Of a stretch of 64,000 nt of DNA, positions 36,199-46,068 are shown piece after piece. The DNA is from Bacteroidota bacterium (GTDB lineage Bacteria > Bacteroidota > Bacteroidia > Chitinophagales > Chitinophagaceae). Position 1 is the stretch's first letter, and each line of letters begins with the position of its first letter. The notes beneath the pieces were generated by a model. It worked only from the letters and a program-made list of their open reading frames with translations. It did not search any database and was not told the origin of the DNA. The DNA lies in contig JAPLEH010000055.1 in assembly GCA_026391455.1 (NCBI GenBank), positions 124,001 to 188,000 of the forward strand, given 5' to 3'. The position numbers and the translations under genes were made by a program.

Positions 36199-36327
36199 TA
36201 TGCAGGGCTAAATAAAGTGAATCCAACCGGCAAGAAAGTGTTGAATAAAGCATGATTTTTTTCTTCATTTCATACGACAAAGATAATTACCGCATTCTGT
36301 GTACATTAGCAGATCATAAATACTGCC

Positions 36328-36867
36328 ATGTTCAATTTATTCAAAAAGAAAGAGCCTGAAATCAAAATCGTTGACAAAGTATGTATGGAGCCCGCTGGGA
36401 AACTGGAATTGCTATACAAAGCCTGGCAAGCCGACCAATCATTGGTGATTCTTTTTTGGTTTGATGATAGTCTTCAAACGGCCACTGATTTTTTTGCGCA
36501 AAAAACGGCAGCACCAGTCAATCTGATACTGGCCCGCGAATTCTCACCCTTGCAACGTGCGGGCAAACCCATTGTTTTCGGTGAACATTATCCCTTGCGT
36601 AAACCCGAAACCGATCTGATCAAAAACATGGGATTAACTTCCATTGAAGTGTACTCCAGTTTAAAAGATCTGCTCTTCCGGATGTTTGATGGCGAAAGGA
36701 TTATCAACGTTATGTCTTCATTAGGTATGAAGGAAGATGAGGTGATCCAACACAGCATGATCTCTTCTTCTATTCGCAAAGCACAGGATAAACTGGAAAA
36801 AGAAATTACGGTGGAACATACAGCCCGCTCGACCGAAGCCTGGTTCAAAATGAATATAAATCAATAA
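36328..36867 (+). CDS. Cytoplasmic protein of unknown function
   Basis: 179 residues starting MFNLFKKKEPEIKIVDK. No signal peptide or TM helices; mixed alpha/beta in the first 120 residues (LVILFWFDDSLQTATDFF, VNLILAREF) and a long C-terminal helix (SSIRKAQDKLEKEI). The layout recalls accessory proteins associated with SecA in Bacteroidota annotations, but I cannot confirm it. It is the last gene before the methionine leader. Confidence 0.7.
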   Translation: MFNLFKKKEPEIKIVDKVCMEPAGKLELLYKAWQADQSLVILFWFDDSLQTATDFFAQKTAAPVNLILAREFSPLQRAGKPIVFGEHYPLRKPETDLIKNMGLTSIEVYSSLKDLLFRMFDGERIINVMSSLGMKEDEVIQHSMISSSIRKAQDKLEKEITVEHTARSTEAWFKMNINQ

Positions 36868-36933
36868 AATGCTTTGCCAGCAAGGACTTCAGGGCATATA
36901 CCAACAACTGTTTGCCTGAAAAATAAAAAAGTG

Positions 36934-36966
36934 TTTGGAAATCCGGCCAACCCGTTTGTATATTTG
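36934..36966 (+). promoter_or_regulatory. Promoter driving the SAM riboswitch
   Basis: TTTG at 36934-36937, 21-bp spacer, TATATTTG at 36959-36966, an exact TAnnTTTG. Transcription would start about 45 bp before the riboswitch P1 stem. Confidence 0.7.
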
Positions 36967-37016
36967 CAGCAGTTCTTTATTATTCATCCGCAGGAATTAA
37001 CGTTCTTACGGATTCG

Positions 37017-37128
37017 CTTATCAAGAAAGGCGGAGGGTTATGGCCCGATGATGCCTTGACAACCTCTTCCCGTGCAAACGGGAAAAAGGTGCCAATTCCA
37101 TCCTGACAACAAGGTCAGGGCAGATAAG
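37017..37128 (+). ncRNA. SAM-I (S-box) riboswitch
   Basis: P1 is closed by CTTATC (37017-37022) and GATAAG (37123-37128). The conserved core is present: GGAGGG, GGCCCGATGA, TTGACAACC, a P3 hairpin TTCCCG...CGGGAA (37067-37084), the invariant AAGGTGCCAATTCC, and P4 CCTGAC/GTCAGG. Ligand-bound P1 keeps 37125-37128 from an antiterminator, so SAM switches downstream methionine genes off at the transcriptional level. Confidence 0.96.
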
Positions 37129-37217
37129 TCAGATCATCGCTTCGGAATACATTTTTCCCAATAAAAAAAGCTCATCTGATTTACCTGCTGCGGCAGGAAG
37201 ACCGGTGAGCTTTTTTA
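37125..37217 (+). terminator. Riboswitch expression platform: antiterminator and intrinsic terminator
   Basis: Terminator: AAAAAAAGCTCA (37163-37174) with TGAGCTTTTTTT (37205-37216), enclosing CCTGC-TGCG-GCAGG, followed by a T-run. Antiterminator: 37125-37134 pairs with 37174-37183 over ten bases (one G-U) and uses the 3' strand of P1. The two folds exclude each other, giving a classic OFF switch. Confidence 0.88.
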
Positions 37218-37466
37218 GTTTCTACCCCTCCCACTTTCCGGATAAGCACTGTATCAACAATTTTATTAACCGGCACACTTTTGTGCCAGCAAAAAAGAAA
37301 ACATGTTTAACAATCAACACCTTTCGTCCGGTACACGGTACCACAGCCTTGAACTATTTGCCCGAATATGGCCCGATTGTCACCTGCTTGTAATGCGATG
37401 GCTACACAAACAGTCATTTGAATTCGCTTTCATTAACAAATAATTGATAAAATACCGGAAAATAAA

Positions 37467-37499
37467 TTTGGAAGGATATACAAAAGTCCACTACTTTTA
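37467..37499 (+). promoter_or_regulatory. Possible second promoter, upstream of the leader peptide
   Basis: TTTG at 37467-37470, 21-bp spacer, TACTTTTA at 37492-37499 (one mismatch). Transcription would begin only a few bases before the leader ORF at 37510. Its presence would give a SAM-independent transcript. Confidence 0.35.
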
Positions 37500-37509
37500 T
37501 AGAGTAATT

Positions 37510-37599
37510 ATGCACAAGCACAACATATATACCCTCATCAACGACCGCATTGCTGCGATCGGTATGTGCTGTTGCTGTTGTATGCCCCAGGCATACTAA
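37510..37599 (+). CDS. Putative cysteine-sensing leader peptide (29 residues, five consecutive Cys codons)
   Basis: ATG 37510 to TAA 37599 encodes a 29-residue peptide with residues 19-25 reading MCCCCCM, then PQAY. The Cys codons (TGC TGT TGC TGT TGT) are at 37567-37581. They are followed at once by a hairpin TATGCC-CCA-GGCATA (37581-37595) and a second, AGGGC-CAT-GCCCT (37614-37626); GGCAT at 37590-37594 can instead pair with ATGCC at 37620-37624, so the folds compete. It ends 84 bp before metY, whose enzyme assimilates sulfur. Ribosome stalling at low Cys-tRNA is a plausible regulatory input; no U-run follows, so control may be translational. No database comparison was possible. Confidence 0.6.
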   Translation: MHKHNIYTLINDRIAAIGMCCCCCMPQAY

Positions 37600-37665
37600 T
37601 ACTCTACCTCCAAAGGGCCATGCCCTCATTTATTGCCTGCCATTTTATTTCACCGGATTCATTAA

Positions 37666-39009
<1,344 letters not shown>

Positions 39010-39010
39010 T

Positions 39011-40069
39011 ATGACAACCATTTTTCATTATCCGCAATCATTCACGCTGGAGTCAGGTGAGGTCCTTCCGGGATTTCACCTGGCCTATACCACGCATGGC
39101 AAACTGAATGCGGCCCGTAATAATGTAGTCTGGATCTTTCATGCACTTACAGCCAACAGCAATCCGGTGGAATGGTGGCCCGGACTGGTGGGCAGCGGCA
39201 AATTCTTTGACCCGGAAAAATATTTTATTATCTGTGTCAACAAACCCGGCAGCCCTTATGGAAGTATATCACCGGTTAGTAAAGATCCGCTTACCAACGA
39301 GCCCTATTACAGCCGCTTCCCGGTCTTTACTATACGTGATATGGTAAGAACCTACCAGCAGTTGAAAGATCATCTCGGGATCCGATCCATAGTAGTGGGT
39401 CTGGGTGGCAGTACCGGGGGCATGCAATTGCTGGAATGGGCCATTGATGAGCCGGACTTGTTTGAGTATATAGTTCCCATTGCCACCAATGCAGTATTAT
39501 CTCCATGGGGTATTGCGTTCAATGCTTCACAACGCATGGCCATTGAAGCCGATGATTCCTGGAAAGAACCACATCCGGATGCAGGACAGAAAGGGCTGGC
39601 CGCTGCCCGATCCATCGCATTGCTTTCTTACAGGCATTATAACGGTTACGATATTACCCAACGCAGGGATAAGGCATTTGTTCCCCTGCATGAAACCGCG
39701 CAATATGCTGCGGATAATTACCAGCGATACCAGGGTATCAAACTGGCGAACCGTTTCCATGTGATGAGCTATTACCGGCTTACACAGAGTATGGATAGTC
39801 ATGATGTGGGGCGTGGCAGAAAAGATGTGCCAACCGCCCTGCAATCCATCCGTGCGCGTACTCTGGTGATCGGTATCACTTCTGATGTATTGTATCCGAT
39901 ACAGGAACAGGAATACCTGCAACAGCATATTCCGGGAGCAGAACTATTCCGGATCAGCAGCGATTACGGGCATGATGGTTTTTTATTGGAATATGAAAAA
40001 ATCGAAGCGGCCCTTACCGTATTTATAGATAGAAAAAGATCTTCACATTTAAAAATTGTAAACAAATAA
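39011..40069 (+). CDS. metX: Homoserine O-acetyltransferase
   Basis: 352 residues from ATG 39011 (MTTIFHYPQSF); an upstream in-frame ATG lies inside metY. Alpha/beta hydrolase fold: oxyanion region HALTANSNPVEWW, nucleophile Ser134 in LGGSTGGMQ, catalytic Asp in TSDVLYP and His in YGHDGF. It acetylates L-homoserine, feeding metY directly. The alternative succinyl specificity of some MetX proteins cannot be excluded by reading. Confidence 0.93.
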   Translation: MTTIFHYPQSFTLESGEVLPGFHLAYTTHGKLNAARNNVVWIFHALTANSNPVEWWPGLVGSGKFFDPEKYFIICVNKPGSPYGSISPVSKDPLTNEPYYSRFPVFTIRDMVRTYQQLKDHLGIRSIVVGLGGSTGGMQLLEWAIDEPDLFEYIVPIATNAVLSPWGIAFNASQRMAIEADDSWKEPHPDAGQKGLAAARSIALLSYRHYNGYDITQRRDKAFVPLHETAQYAADNYQRYQGIKLANRFHVMSYYRLTQSMDSHDVGRGRKDVPTALQSIRARTLVIGITSDVLYPIQEQEYLQQHIPGAELFRISSDYGHDGFLLEYEKIEAALTVFIDRKRSSHLKIVNK

Positions 40070-40070
40070 C

Positions 40071-41327
40071 ATGGAAGCACATAAACAGTTAACGATCGGC
40101 CTGTTTGGATTTGGTGTAGTGGGCGAAGGCCTTTATAAAGTATTGCAGCAAACCCCTTCCCTGAAGGCACGTGTAAAAAAAGTTTGTATTAAGAATATAG
40201 AAAAGAAAAGAAATGCACCGGTTTCCCTGTTCACCACCGACCGCGATGAACTGCTGAATGATCCGGATATCAATGTGATCGTGGAAGTGATCGATGATGC
40301 CCATGCGGCTTTTGAGATCGTGAGCACTGCATTCCGCAATGGCAAGCAAGTGGTGAGTTCAAGTAAAAAAATGATCGCGGAGCATTTCCCTGCATTGCTG
40401 CAATTGCAAAAAGAAACCGGGCGGTCCTTCCTGTATGAATCGTCTGCCTGCGCCTCGATACCTGTTATCCGCAATCTGGAAGAGTATTATGACAACGACC
40501 TGCTCCATTCACTCCGCGCAATCGTAAATGGGTCTACCAATTTTATCCTTACCAAAATGTTTGAAGAAGGCCTGGATTTCAAACAGGCTTTGCTACTGGC
40601 GCAACAGGCCGGCTTTGCGGAAAGCAACCCCGTACTGGATGTGGACGGTTTTGATGCAGTGAACAAATGGGCTATACTGCTCGTACACGCCTATGGCATT
40701 GTAGAAACCCCGGAAAATATTTTATTCAATGGCATACGGCAGATACATGCCGGTGATGCTTCCGTAGCAAAAGCCCGCAACCAGCAGATTAAACTGGTAG
40801 CCCAGGCCAGTAAATTAAAGAATGGCACGGTAGCTGCCTTTGTATTACCACAGTTCGTACAGCATACTGATCACCTTGCTTTTGTAAAAAATGAATACAA
40901 CGGCGTGGTGATCGAAACCGGTTTTGCCGATAAACAATTCTTCTATGGAAAGGGGGCGGGCAGTTTCCCTACTGCATCGGCCGTATTGAGTGATATTTCG
41001 GCCCTGCGTTATGAATACAAATACGAGTATAAAAAATTATACCATCATCAACCCAACACACTTGGTAACGACATTTATTTACGCGTATATGTAAGCTTTG
41101 ACAATCTGGCTTCGGTACCCCGAGACCGCTTTGAATGGATCGAGGAATGGCATGCTCAGGAAGAGAGAAAATACCTGGTGGGTGTGATCGCTTTTGATGA
41201 ATTGAAAAACAACAACTGGTGGAAAGAAAATAACACCTCGCTCATTCTTACTCCCGACCCGATCATAGAGGATATCGAAACCCGGAAGCTAAAGAAGAGG
41301 AGTCTGGAACTGGCCGGAATCGTGTGA
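40071..41327 (+). CDS. hom: Homoserine dehydrogenase
   Basis: 418 residues, without an aspartokinase part. NAD(P)-binding GFGVVGEG near the N-terminus, catalytic-domain signatures IVNGSTNFILTKM and AESNPVLDVDGFDAVNKW, and the lysine-containing SSSKKM. The C-terminal ~90 residues may be a regulatory (ACT-like) extension. It supplies homoserine to metX, so the operon is a complete aspartate-semialdehyde to homocysteine segment. Confidence 0.93.
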   Translation: MEAHKQLTIGLFGFGVVGEGLYKVLQQTPSLKARVKKVCIKNIEKKRNAPVSLFTTDRDELLNDPDINVIVEVIDDAHAAFEIVSTAFRNGKQVVSSSKKMIAEHFPALLQLQKETGRSFLYESSACASIPVIRNLEEYYDNDLLHSLRAIVNGSTNFILTKMFEEGLDFKQALLLAQQAGFAESNPVLDVDGFDAVNKWAILLVHAYGIVETPENILFNGIRQIHAGDASVAKARNQQIKLVAQASKLKNGTVAAFVLPQFVQHTDHLAFVKNEYNGVVIETGFADKQFFYGKGAGSFPTASAVLSDISALRYEYKYEYKKLYHHQPNTLGNDIYLRVYVSFDNLASVPRDRFEWIEEWHAQEERKYLVGVIAFDELKNNNWWKENNTSLILTPDPIIEDIETRKLKKRSLELAGIV

Positions 41328-41346
41328 ATACAAATGAGCTAATGTG

Positions 41347-41394
41347 CTAATTCGATAATTCGATAATGAGATAATTATCGCATTATCGAATTAG
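41347..41394. repeat. AT-rich near-perfect palindrome after hom
   Basis: TTCGATAATG / CATTATCGAA (41359-41368 and 41381-41390) enclose GATAATTATC, a second palindrome. Only the A69/G80 position mismatches. A further CTAATTCGATAA copy on the left (41347-41358) also matches the right arm. It could end the methionine operon or be a small repeat. No T-run follows. Confidence 0.6.
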
Positions 41395-41430
41395 TAAATT
41401 ATGCAATTGTGAAAATATGTAATTTGCCGC

Positions 41431-42348
41431 ATGCCCGAACTCTCTGTCGTAATCACGGTATTGAATGAGGAAGAAAACATGCAGCCACTGGTACAGCAAT
41501 TAAAAAAAGCGCTGGAAGGTATGGATTATGAAGTGTTGTTTGTGAATGACGGCTCCACGGATGGCACACCGGACGAAATAAGGAAACACACCAATGACCG
41601 TATCCGTTTGCTGGAACTGGATAAAAACTATGGCCAGAGTGCAGCCATGCGGGCAGGTATTGAACACAGTTCCGGTGCCTATATCGCATTTCTGGATGGC
41701 GACCTGCAAAATGATCCGGCAGATATACCCCGTCTCTTACAACAACTAAAAACGGAGCAGGCCGGCATGATCGCAGGCAACCGAAAAAATCGCAAAGACG
41801 GACTATGGCTTCGCAAAATACCCAGCGGGATAGCCAATGGGCTCATTCGTATGCTGACCGGGGTACAACTGAAGGATTATGGATGTACCCTACGGGTATT
41901 TCAACGGCCCTACGCAGAAGGACTCAGGCTGTACGGCAAACTACATCGTTTTATCCCTGTACTCACGGCCCTACAAGGCGCCTCCATTATTCAAACAGAT
42001 GTGCAGCATCACCCGAGGATTCATGGAAAAAGTAAATATGGATTGGGGCGGACGTTTACGGTATTGAAAGACCTGCTTTTGATAACAGCTCTCCAACGTT
42101 TTAAGAAAAGACCCATTAGCGGGATTTCTCCCTTCGGATTGATCTGCCTCGTATCGGGTTTAATCGCTTTACTTATACATCAATGGAATACTAAACCGGG
42201 TGCATCTACCGGAAATGACATACTGTACATCGCAGCTCTTACATTGCTAATAGCTGGTGTTTTGATGTGCCTGTTACGTTTTTACCTGCGGCTTGCGGTA
42301 ATCCGGCATGATGTGCAGGCGGCCAAACGCCCGTATGGATTGAAGTAG
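41431..42348 (+). CDS. GT2 glycosyltransferase (DPM1-like with C-terminal TM pair)
   Basis: 305 residues. GT2 catalytic core: SVVITVLNEEENM, VNDGSTDGTP, and the DxD-type FLDGDLQNDP. Two C-terminal TM helices (about 225-245 and 263-285). Such enzymes charge polyprenyl phosphate with mannose or glucose. First gene of the glycan region after the methionine operon, closed by the terminator at 42365. Confidence 0.88.
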   Translation: MPELSVVITVLNEEENMQPLVQQLKKALEGMDYEVLFVNDGSTDGTPDEIRKHTNDRIRLLELDKNYGQSAAMRAGIEHSSGAYIAFLDGDLQNDPADIPRLLQQLKTEQAGMIAGNRKNRKDGLWLRKIPSGIANGLIRMLTGVQLKDYGCTLRVFQRPYAEGLRLYGKLHRFIPVLTALQGASIIQTDVQHHPRIHGKSKYGLGRTFTVLKDLLLITALQRFKKRPISGISPFGLICLVSGLIALLIHQWNTKPGASTGNDILYIAALTLLIAGVLMCLLRFYLRLAVIRHDVQAAKRPYGLK

Positions 42349-42364
42349 CCCCTTTTTAAAAACA

Positions 42365-42390
42365 AAACAGCGGAAAGAATTCCGCTGTTT
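42365..42390 (+). terminator. Terminator-like hairpin
   Basis: AAACAGCGGAA/TTCCGCTGTTT perfect 11-bp stem with AGAA loop. Short T-run only, so termination on either strand may be partial. Confidence 0.7.
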
Positions 42391-42598
42391 GATAACCATT
42401 AAACATTTGACAAGAATATTTTCCTGCCTTTCAGTAAAAGCAATATAAGTACAAAATTTTAAACTTGAAAACCTTTTTCATCAATGGTCGCCTCCAATTG
42501 GGCAACGGTCAAATTAATACATAAATCATTGTTGCAGCAGGCAGCCTAGCTCCGTCCCTTTTCGATATATCACCGAATACATTTATATTACTGCTGAT

Positions 42599-43678
42599 AT
42601 GAAAGTGGGTTTCATTACACGCTCCACCCTGCAGACGGTACCCGGGGGTGATACGATACAGATCGTACAAACGGTGCGGCATCTTCGTATGCTGGGCGTG
42701 GAAGCCGACATACTTTCAGCCGATGCTGCCATCCCCTACGCACAATATGACCTGCTGCATCTTTTTAATATCACCCGTCCGGCAGACCTGCTGATTCATG
42801 CACAGCGCTGTAATATACCCTATGTGATCAGTCCCATACTCATCGATTATAGTGAATATGACCGGCATTACCGTAAAGGGTTTAGCGGATGGCTACTTCG
42901 GACCGGCTCTCCTTCATTCAATGAGTATATTAAAACTACCGCCCGCTGGCTGCTGGGCCATGATAAACTGGTAAGCCGTACCTATCTCTGGAAGGGACAA
43001 CGAAGAAGTATGCAGGCCATACTCCAGGGTGCGAGCGCTGTATTGCCCAATTCGGTGGCCGAACAAAAAGCCATTCAGGCAACATTCAGCACTCCTGCCA
43101 TATTTACAACGGTACCCAATGGAATCGACACCTCGTTATTCTCCAATAACTCACCGGTTGACCGCGACAAAAACTCCGTGATCTGTGTCGCCAGGATCGA
43201 AGGCATTAAAAATCAACTTCACCTGATCCGGGCTTTGAATGACACATCATTTCAATTGAAGCTGATCGGAGCTGCTGCTCCCGGGCAGCGAAAGTATTAT
43301 GAACAATGCCGTAAAGAAGCTGCGTCCAATGTTACGTTTATGGAACATATTCCACAGGAAGCGTTACTGGAGTATTACCGTAGCGCTGCCGTACATGTAT
43401 TACCAAGCTGGTTTGAGACCTGCGGCCTTTCTTCATTGGAAGCTGGTGCCATGGGATGTACCATCGTGGTTACTGCAAAAGGATATACGCGAGATTATTT
43501 TGGTAATAATGCCTTTTATGCGGACCCGGCAAGCCCTGCTTCTATACATGATGCGATAGCGCAGGCGGCGCTGGCACCTTCGAATAGTGAATTGGCCAAA
43601 AAAATAAGCAGTGATTTCACATGGCAACGGGCTGCATCCGTTACCTTCAACGTTTATCAAAAAATTATTTCCGGTTGA
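42599..43678 (+). CDS. Glycosyltransferase family 4-type
   Basis: 359 residues with two Rossmann-like domains. The N-domain opens VGFITRSTLQTVPGGDTIQI; the C-domain has the nucleotide-sugar region ICVARIEGIKNQL and VLPSWFETCGLSSLEAGAMG (GT4 E-x7-E type). The stop TGA overlaps the TTG start of the next gene, which indicates coupled translation. Predicted exopolysaccharide glycosyltransferase; sugar unknown. Confidence 0.87.
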   Translation: MKVGFITRSTLQTVPGGDTIQIVQTVRHLRMLGVEADILSADAAIPYAQYDLLHLFNITRPADLLIHAQRCNIPYVISPILIDYSEYDRHYRKGFSGWLLRTGSPSFNEYIKTTARWLLGHDKLVSRTYLWKGQRRSMQAILQGASAVLPNSVAEQKAIQATFSTPAIFTTVPNGIDTSLFSNNSPVDRDKNSVICVARIEGIKNQLHLIRALNDTSFQLKLIGAAAPGQRKYYEQCRKEAASNVTFMEHIPQEALLEYYRSAAVHVLPSWFETCGLSSLEAGAMGCTIVVTAKGYTRDYFGNNAFYADPASPASIHDAIAQAALAPSNSELAKKISSDFTWQRAASVTFNVYQKIISG

Positions 43679-44787
43679 AAGAACTTAGTATCGGCATAAT
43701 GGGTACCCGGGGCATTCCTAATCACTATGGAGGATTTGAGCAGTTTGCCCAATATCTTTCTGCAGGATTGGTACAAAAAGGACATCAGGTATCCGTGTAT
43801 TGTTCACATACGCATCCTTACCAGCAAAATGAATGGAAGGGTGTACAACTGATCCATTGCAAAGATCCGGAACACCGTTGGGGAACGGTGGGGCAATTTT
43901 TTTACGACAAAAATTGTATCCGCGACAGTCGCAGTAGAAATTTTGATGTACTGCTGCATTTAGGTTACACCAGTGATTCAATCTGGCATCGCCGCTGGCC
44001 CCGACATACCATACATATTATGAATATGGACGGGCTCGAATGGAAACGAAGTAAATACAACCGGCTTACCCGTATTTTTTTGAAAAAAGCGGAGCGGCTT
44101 GCGGCCCGTCACGCCGATATACTGGTGGCAGATTCGCTGGGCATACAAAGCTATCTCCAATCTATTTATCAGAAAGAGGCCGCCTATATTCCCTATGGGG
44201 CCGCTGTATATTCACAGGCCGGTAACAGTATTTTGGAAACATACAATTTGAACAGCCAGGGCTACAACCTGTTGATCGCGCGGATGGAGCCGGAAAATAA
44301 TATTGAAATGATCATACAAGGGCATCTGCAATCCGGTACCACATTGCCCCTGGTAATAACAGGGAATACCGGCACTAAACATGGTCGATATCTCGTATCA
44401 AAGTACATCGACCAGCGGTTAATTTTCACTGGAAGTATTTTTGATGAGCATACACTCAATGATCTCCGTTATCATTCTCTTTTATACCTGCATGGGCATT
44501 CAGCCGGTGGCACCAACCCTTCCCTGCTGGAAGCAATGGCCTGTGGCGCCCGTATCGCAGCGCACGATAATGAATTCAACCGGTCGGTGATGAGGCAGGA
44601 TGCCGATTATTTTCACGATGCAGCATCTGTTGCCGGTATTATCGGAACAGTTTTACCTGATGCGATGCTGGCTTCGAGAAAAGCGAATAACCTGGATAGA
44701 ATTTCCACGATCTACTCCCATGCTCAGATCCTGAACCAGTATGAAGGTCTGATGCTGGAAGCCGTTGCAAATAAAATAAGAAAATAA
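43675..44787 (+). CDS. GT4 / DUF1972-type glycosyltransferase
   Basis: 370 residues if TTG 43675 (overlapping the previous stop as TTGA) is the start; an ATG at 43621 would overlap the previous gene by 58 bp, adding residues without family likeness. The N-domain starts GIMGTRGIPNHYGGFEQF, diagnostic of DUF1972 rhamnosyltransferase-like GTs, and the C-domain ends with GHSAGGTNPSLLEAMACG. Likely adds a sugar to a lipid-linked oligosaccharide. Confidence 0.87.
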   Translation: MKELSIGIMGTRGIPNHYGGFEQFAQYLSAGLVQKGHQVSVYCSHTHPYQQNEWKGVQLIHCKDPEHRWGTVGQFFYDKNCIRDSRSRNFDVLLHLGYTSDSIWHRRWPRHTIHIMNMDGLEWKRSKYNRLTRIFLKKAERLAARHADILVADSLGIQSYLQSIYQKEAAYIPYGAAVYSQAGNSILETYNLNSQGYNLLIARMEPENNIEMIIQGHLQSGTTLPLVITGNTGTKHGRYLVSKYIDQRLIFTGSIFDEHTLNDLRYHSLLYLHGHSAGGTNPSLLEAMACGARIAAHDNEFNRSVMRQDADYFHDAASVAGIIGTVLPDAMLASRKANNLDRISTIYSHAQILNQYEGLMLEAVANKIRK

Positions 44788-44813
44788 ACGATAAAGCATT
44801 CATCAACCGGCAA

Positions 44814-46049
44814 TCAATCGACCGGAATCTCTAAAGCTGGAGAAGCAACCAGTTTATTTTTTGGTATCACCGTAAATTCAGGGAATACCGGTGCAAAGGC
44901 CATGATCCATATCACATATTCTGCGATGTTGGTAATATAGCTGCCGCTGAACTGGTACAGGAACATGAACAGAAATAAGAGAAGGCGGTAATAATTTCTC
45001 CAAACTCCTGTTATCAAAAACAAGAAAACCTGTACACCAATCCGAAGGATGAATCCCAGCCACCCGAATAATACCAATGTTTCCGCAGCCGCATTGGGTA
45101 TGGCCACCGGCGTGGTAAAATAATAGAGGTAATAAGCCCTGATTATATCTGCCCCCGTGAGATTCAACTGACCGGGCCCAATGCCCCAATAAGGATTATT
45201 GTCCTGCAGCATTTTTTGCGCCAGCTCAAACGCCTCTGCGGTACGCCCCATGGCAGACGTATCTTTTCCTGCCAGTACGTTCTGAAGCCGGAGCAATAAG
45301 GCGTTATCCGGTATCAATACCCACAACAAAACCCCTGTGAAAACGATGAGTACCGTGGTGGTAATAGCACCGTTCACGACCCTTCTCTTCGTATGCAAAG
45401 TCTGAAAATGGATAAAAAAAGTAAGCAATCCCGCGAGTATCAGGCATACAATGACTCCCATGGAAAAAGACAGGATGACCGGCACAAATAACATAGCCAG
45501 CAACCAGTAGGTGGAAATCGTGTTCCTGCCCAAAATATATTGCATCAGGTAATATAAAAACAGTGGCGCGAAGAGCAGCGCATAATAAGATGCTTCATAG
45601 GTGAACATTTTCAGTCGCCTGAAATCCTCCACATTTGCGGTGAGCGTTTGTTGTATCCAAAAGAGGGTATCGGCCGGTGTAAAGTAAAAAATCAGGGCCA
45701 CCCCGCACAATGCCATATTTATTTTCAACAATAAACGGAATATCTTTTCCTTTTCTGTGTCGATCAATAACCATGTGTAAAATGCCTGACCGAAAATATA
45801 CACAGCGGTGAGGTTGGCCATGGTAACCAGGTATTCTTTCAGGTTCACACCAATGAATAATACGTGGGCAATGATAAAGGGCAGCAACAGGGTCAGAAAA
45901 GGAAGCAGTATCTCTTTTTTTCGTTTAAGTACCACCCAAACGTAAAATACAGGGGCCAGTACGGCCATCCAGGTAAGCCCGAATGGAAGTCCTGCAATAT
46001 TCAGGAAAAAATAAACAATCGCAATGCTGATATAGATGGTGCGTTTCAT
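44814..46049 (-). CDS. O-antigen polymerase-like (Wzy/EpsG type) membrane protein
   Basis: 411 residues, about ten TM helices (LPFLTLLLPFIIAHVLFI, LTAVYIFGQAFYTWLLI, VPVILSFSMGVIVCLILAGL). The large loop before the last helices has QDNNPYWGIGPGQLN, as seen in O-antigen polymerases/ligases. Sequence identity in the family is low, so the Wzy call is by topology and context. Convergent to the GT4 gene and 19 bp downstream of the Wzx gene. Confidence 0.75.
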   Translation of the reverse strand: MKRTIYISIAIVYFFLNIAGLPFGLTWMAVLAPVFYVWVVLKRKKEILLPFLTLLLPFIIAHVLFIGVNLKEYLVTMANLTAVYIFGQAFYTWLLIDTEKEKIFRLLLKINMALCGVALIFYFTPADTLFWIQQTLTANVEDFRRLKMFTYEASYYALLFAPLFLYYLMQYILGRNTISTYWLLAMLFVPVILSFSMGVIVCLILAGLLTFFIHFQTLHTKRRVVNGAITTTVLIVFTGVLLWVLIPDNALLLRLQNVLAGKDTSAMGRTAEAFELAQKMLQDNNPYWGIGPGQLNLTGADIIRAYYLYYFTTPVAIPNAAAETLVLFGWLGFILRIGVQVFLFLITGVWRNYYRLLLFLFMFLYQFSGSYITNIAEYVIWIMAFAPVFPEFTVIPKNKLVASPALEIPVD

Positions 46050-46068
46050 TGGTTGTTGTACCTAATCG

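Noticed and set aside
42400-42598. Possible regulatory structure upstream of the GT4 gene
   Set aside because: No convincing hairpin, promoter pair or repeat was found after checking both strands.
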